From NCBI GenBank assembly GCA_030765735.1, contig JAVCBZ010000098.1, forward strand, positions 1 to 5,205: 5,205 nucleotides of DNA. Reading direction: 5' to 3'. Below, piece by piece: positions 4,187-5,205 of this stretch; within the stretch, counting starts at the first letter, position 1; each line of letters begins with the position of its first letter. The translations under genes were made by a program, and so were the position numbers. Under the pieces are notes generated by a model. It saw nothing but the letters and a program-made list of their open reading frames with translations, did not search any database and was not told the DNA's origin. Origin of the DNA: Candidatus Susulua stagnicola (lineage in GTDB: Bacteria; Omnitrophota; Gorgyraeia; Duberdicusellales; 4484-171).

Positions 4187-5205
4187 ATGAAAAAATTTAA
4201 ATGCTTGTTTTTAATAATGTGTTGCGTCGTAACTTGTTTATTTTTAAGTAACCTTATTTTAGTGCCCAGTGGTTATTGTGAAGAAGAAGCCAAATTTACA
4301 TACCATCAAAAACCAATCAAAAAAGTTAAAGAGAAAAATGTAAAAGTTAGAGTGGCAGTTTCAAGATTTGATGAAAAGGTTGATATAGAAGGCAGTCCCT
4401 ATAATCTCGAGGATGAAAACAAGAAAAATGGAAATAACGCTTTAGTTGAAATAAACGATTCCGATGTGAAAATTACTATTGACGAAAAAGAAGAAAAAGA
4501 GGTGTCAAAAGAAGAATTTTTAACAGGATTGATTGCCAATGCGCTACAAGAAACAGAACTATTTGAAGTGGTTGAAAGAAGAGAAATTAATGCGGTTATT
4601 CGTGAGATTAATTTCCAAAACTCCAAATGGGTAAAAAGTGATGGCGCTAATGCACTGGGTAATATTTACGATGTACAATATGTCGTCGCTGGAGATATTC
4701 TTCGTAATAAAAATGGAGAAAAAATCGGCAAGAACTATTATACTGTAGCCTTACGAATGTATAATGTTAACACTGCTGGCATTGTATCTTCTTCGGTTAT
4801 CAGCTCATCATACTTAAAAGAAGCTGTTAACAAAGCGGTAACTGAACTATCGAAACAAATTAAAGAAAAACCATGGACATGTCGAATAGTTGGAAAGAGT
4901 GACGAAGGAATTTATATTAATGCAGGACTAAAGGATGATCTAAGGAAACGTGATGTTTTTTATGTGTATCGAGTTGAAGGAGAAATCGTTGATCCGGAAA
5001 CAAGCGAAATTCTAGGGCTTAAAAGAAAGAAAATAGCTTTAATTGAGATTCAGAAAGTATTAGAGACTAAACTATCTTTAGTTAAAATTGTAGAAGTATA
5101 CGATGAAATAAAAGTAGGCGATACTGTTTCAGCAGATAGAATTGATGAGGATAAACAGTCTGAAATGGAATTATGGAAGAAGATTTATAAAAAGGGTAAT
5201 ATTTC
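4187..5205 (+). CDS. Exported CsgG-like protein with FlgT-type C-terminal domain (partial, runs off the right edge)
   Basis: The frame is open from ATG 4187 to the window end (339 complete codons, no stop). A long signal peptide (1-31) ends in SGYC; the residue before Cys is Tyr, so a lipobox is unlikely and signal peptidase I cleavage is expected. Residues 52-225 follow the CsgG pattern: strand VKVRVAVSRF (52-61), helix FLTGLIANALQETELFEVVERREINAVIRE (111-140) and strand YDVQYVVAGDILR (161-173), then YTVALRMYNVNTAGIV (185-200). Residues 231-316 resemble the FlgT C-terminal domain: GIYINAGLKDDLRKRDVFYVYR, then DPETSEILGL and a closing VGDTVS. CsgG forms the outer-membrane curli secretion pore; FlgT is a flagellar-motor periplasmic protein. 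A charged insert at 63-110 splits the first strand from the first helix. The role is inferred as part of an outer-membrane or periplasmic complex; pore formation is not shown. Confidence 0.75.
   Translation, partial: MKKFKCLFLIMCCVVTCLFLSNLILVPSGYCEEEAKFTYHQKPIKKVKEKNVKVRVAVSRFDEKVDIEGSPYNLEDENKKNGNNALVEINDSDVKITIDEKEEKEVSKEEFLTGLIANALQETELFEVVERREINAVIREINFQNSKWVKSDGANALGNIYDVQYVVAGDILRNKNGEKIGKNYYTVALRMYNVNTAGIVSSSVISSSYLKEAVNKAVTELSKQIKEKPWTCRIVGKSDEGIYINAGLKDDLRKRDVFYVYRVEGEIVDPETSEILGLKRKKIALIEIQKVLETKLSLVKIVEVYDEIKVGDTVSADRIDEDKQSEMELWKKIYKKGNI

Noticed and set aside
4399..4626. Minus-strand open frame of 75 codons opposite the CsgG-like gene
   Set aside because: Its Ser/Phe-rich product is the reverse reading of the charged insert and first helix of the CsgG-like protein.
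1..5205. CRISPR arrays, tRNA or rRNA genes
   Set aside because: No set of regularly spaced short repeats beyond the two 49-bp copies, and no stretch recognisable as tRNA cloverleaf or rRNA, was seen on either strand.

Overview
The window is AT-rich DNA (roughly one third G+C by eye) and most likely comes from a diderm (Gram-negative-type) bacterium. The main evidence is an apparent operon on the + strand in which all five genes encode exported proteins, three of them lipoproteins, including relatives of the outer-membrane proteins LpoB, YcfL and CsgG/FlgT. Shine-Dalgarno sites of the AGGAG/AAGGTGA type precede four of the five genes. I cannot name the species; an uncultured diderm lineage such as Omnitrophota or Elusimicrobiota would fit, but that is a guess.

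Layout. (1) Positions 2-646 hold the 3' part of a gene for a protein with two winged-helix-like regions (replication-initiator or regulator type). It is open from the left window edge except for one in-frame TAG at 128-130, so it looks like a recently broken gene. (2) Positions 647-952 hold no convincing gene. They carry two 49-bp imperfect direct repeats 111 bp apart, each with a TTGACA promoter-like box, a REP-like GGG/CCC palindrome between them, and a weak terminator-like hairpin just before the operon. (3) Positions 953-5205 hold five closely spaced genes (gaps of 18, 15, 28 and 17 nt): a TPR protein of the COG3014 type, an unrecognised lipoprotein, an LpoB-like lipoprotein, a YcfL/DUF1425 lipoprotein, and a CsgG-like protein with a FlgT-type C-terminal domain that runs off the right edge. 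This last gene is open at the window end.

How the genes may work together. In Escherichia coli ycfL lies next to lpoB, and LpoB activates the peptidoglycan synthase PBP1b from the outer membrane. Here that pair sits with a TPR scaffold, a second protein of the LpoB/CsgG fold group and a small beta-rich lipoprotein. The reasonable inference is a periplasmic/outer-membrane assembly linked to cell-wall synthesis or to an envelope-spanning structure. The composition of this cluster is the most interesting feature of the window; its exact function cannot be read from the sequence.
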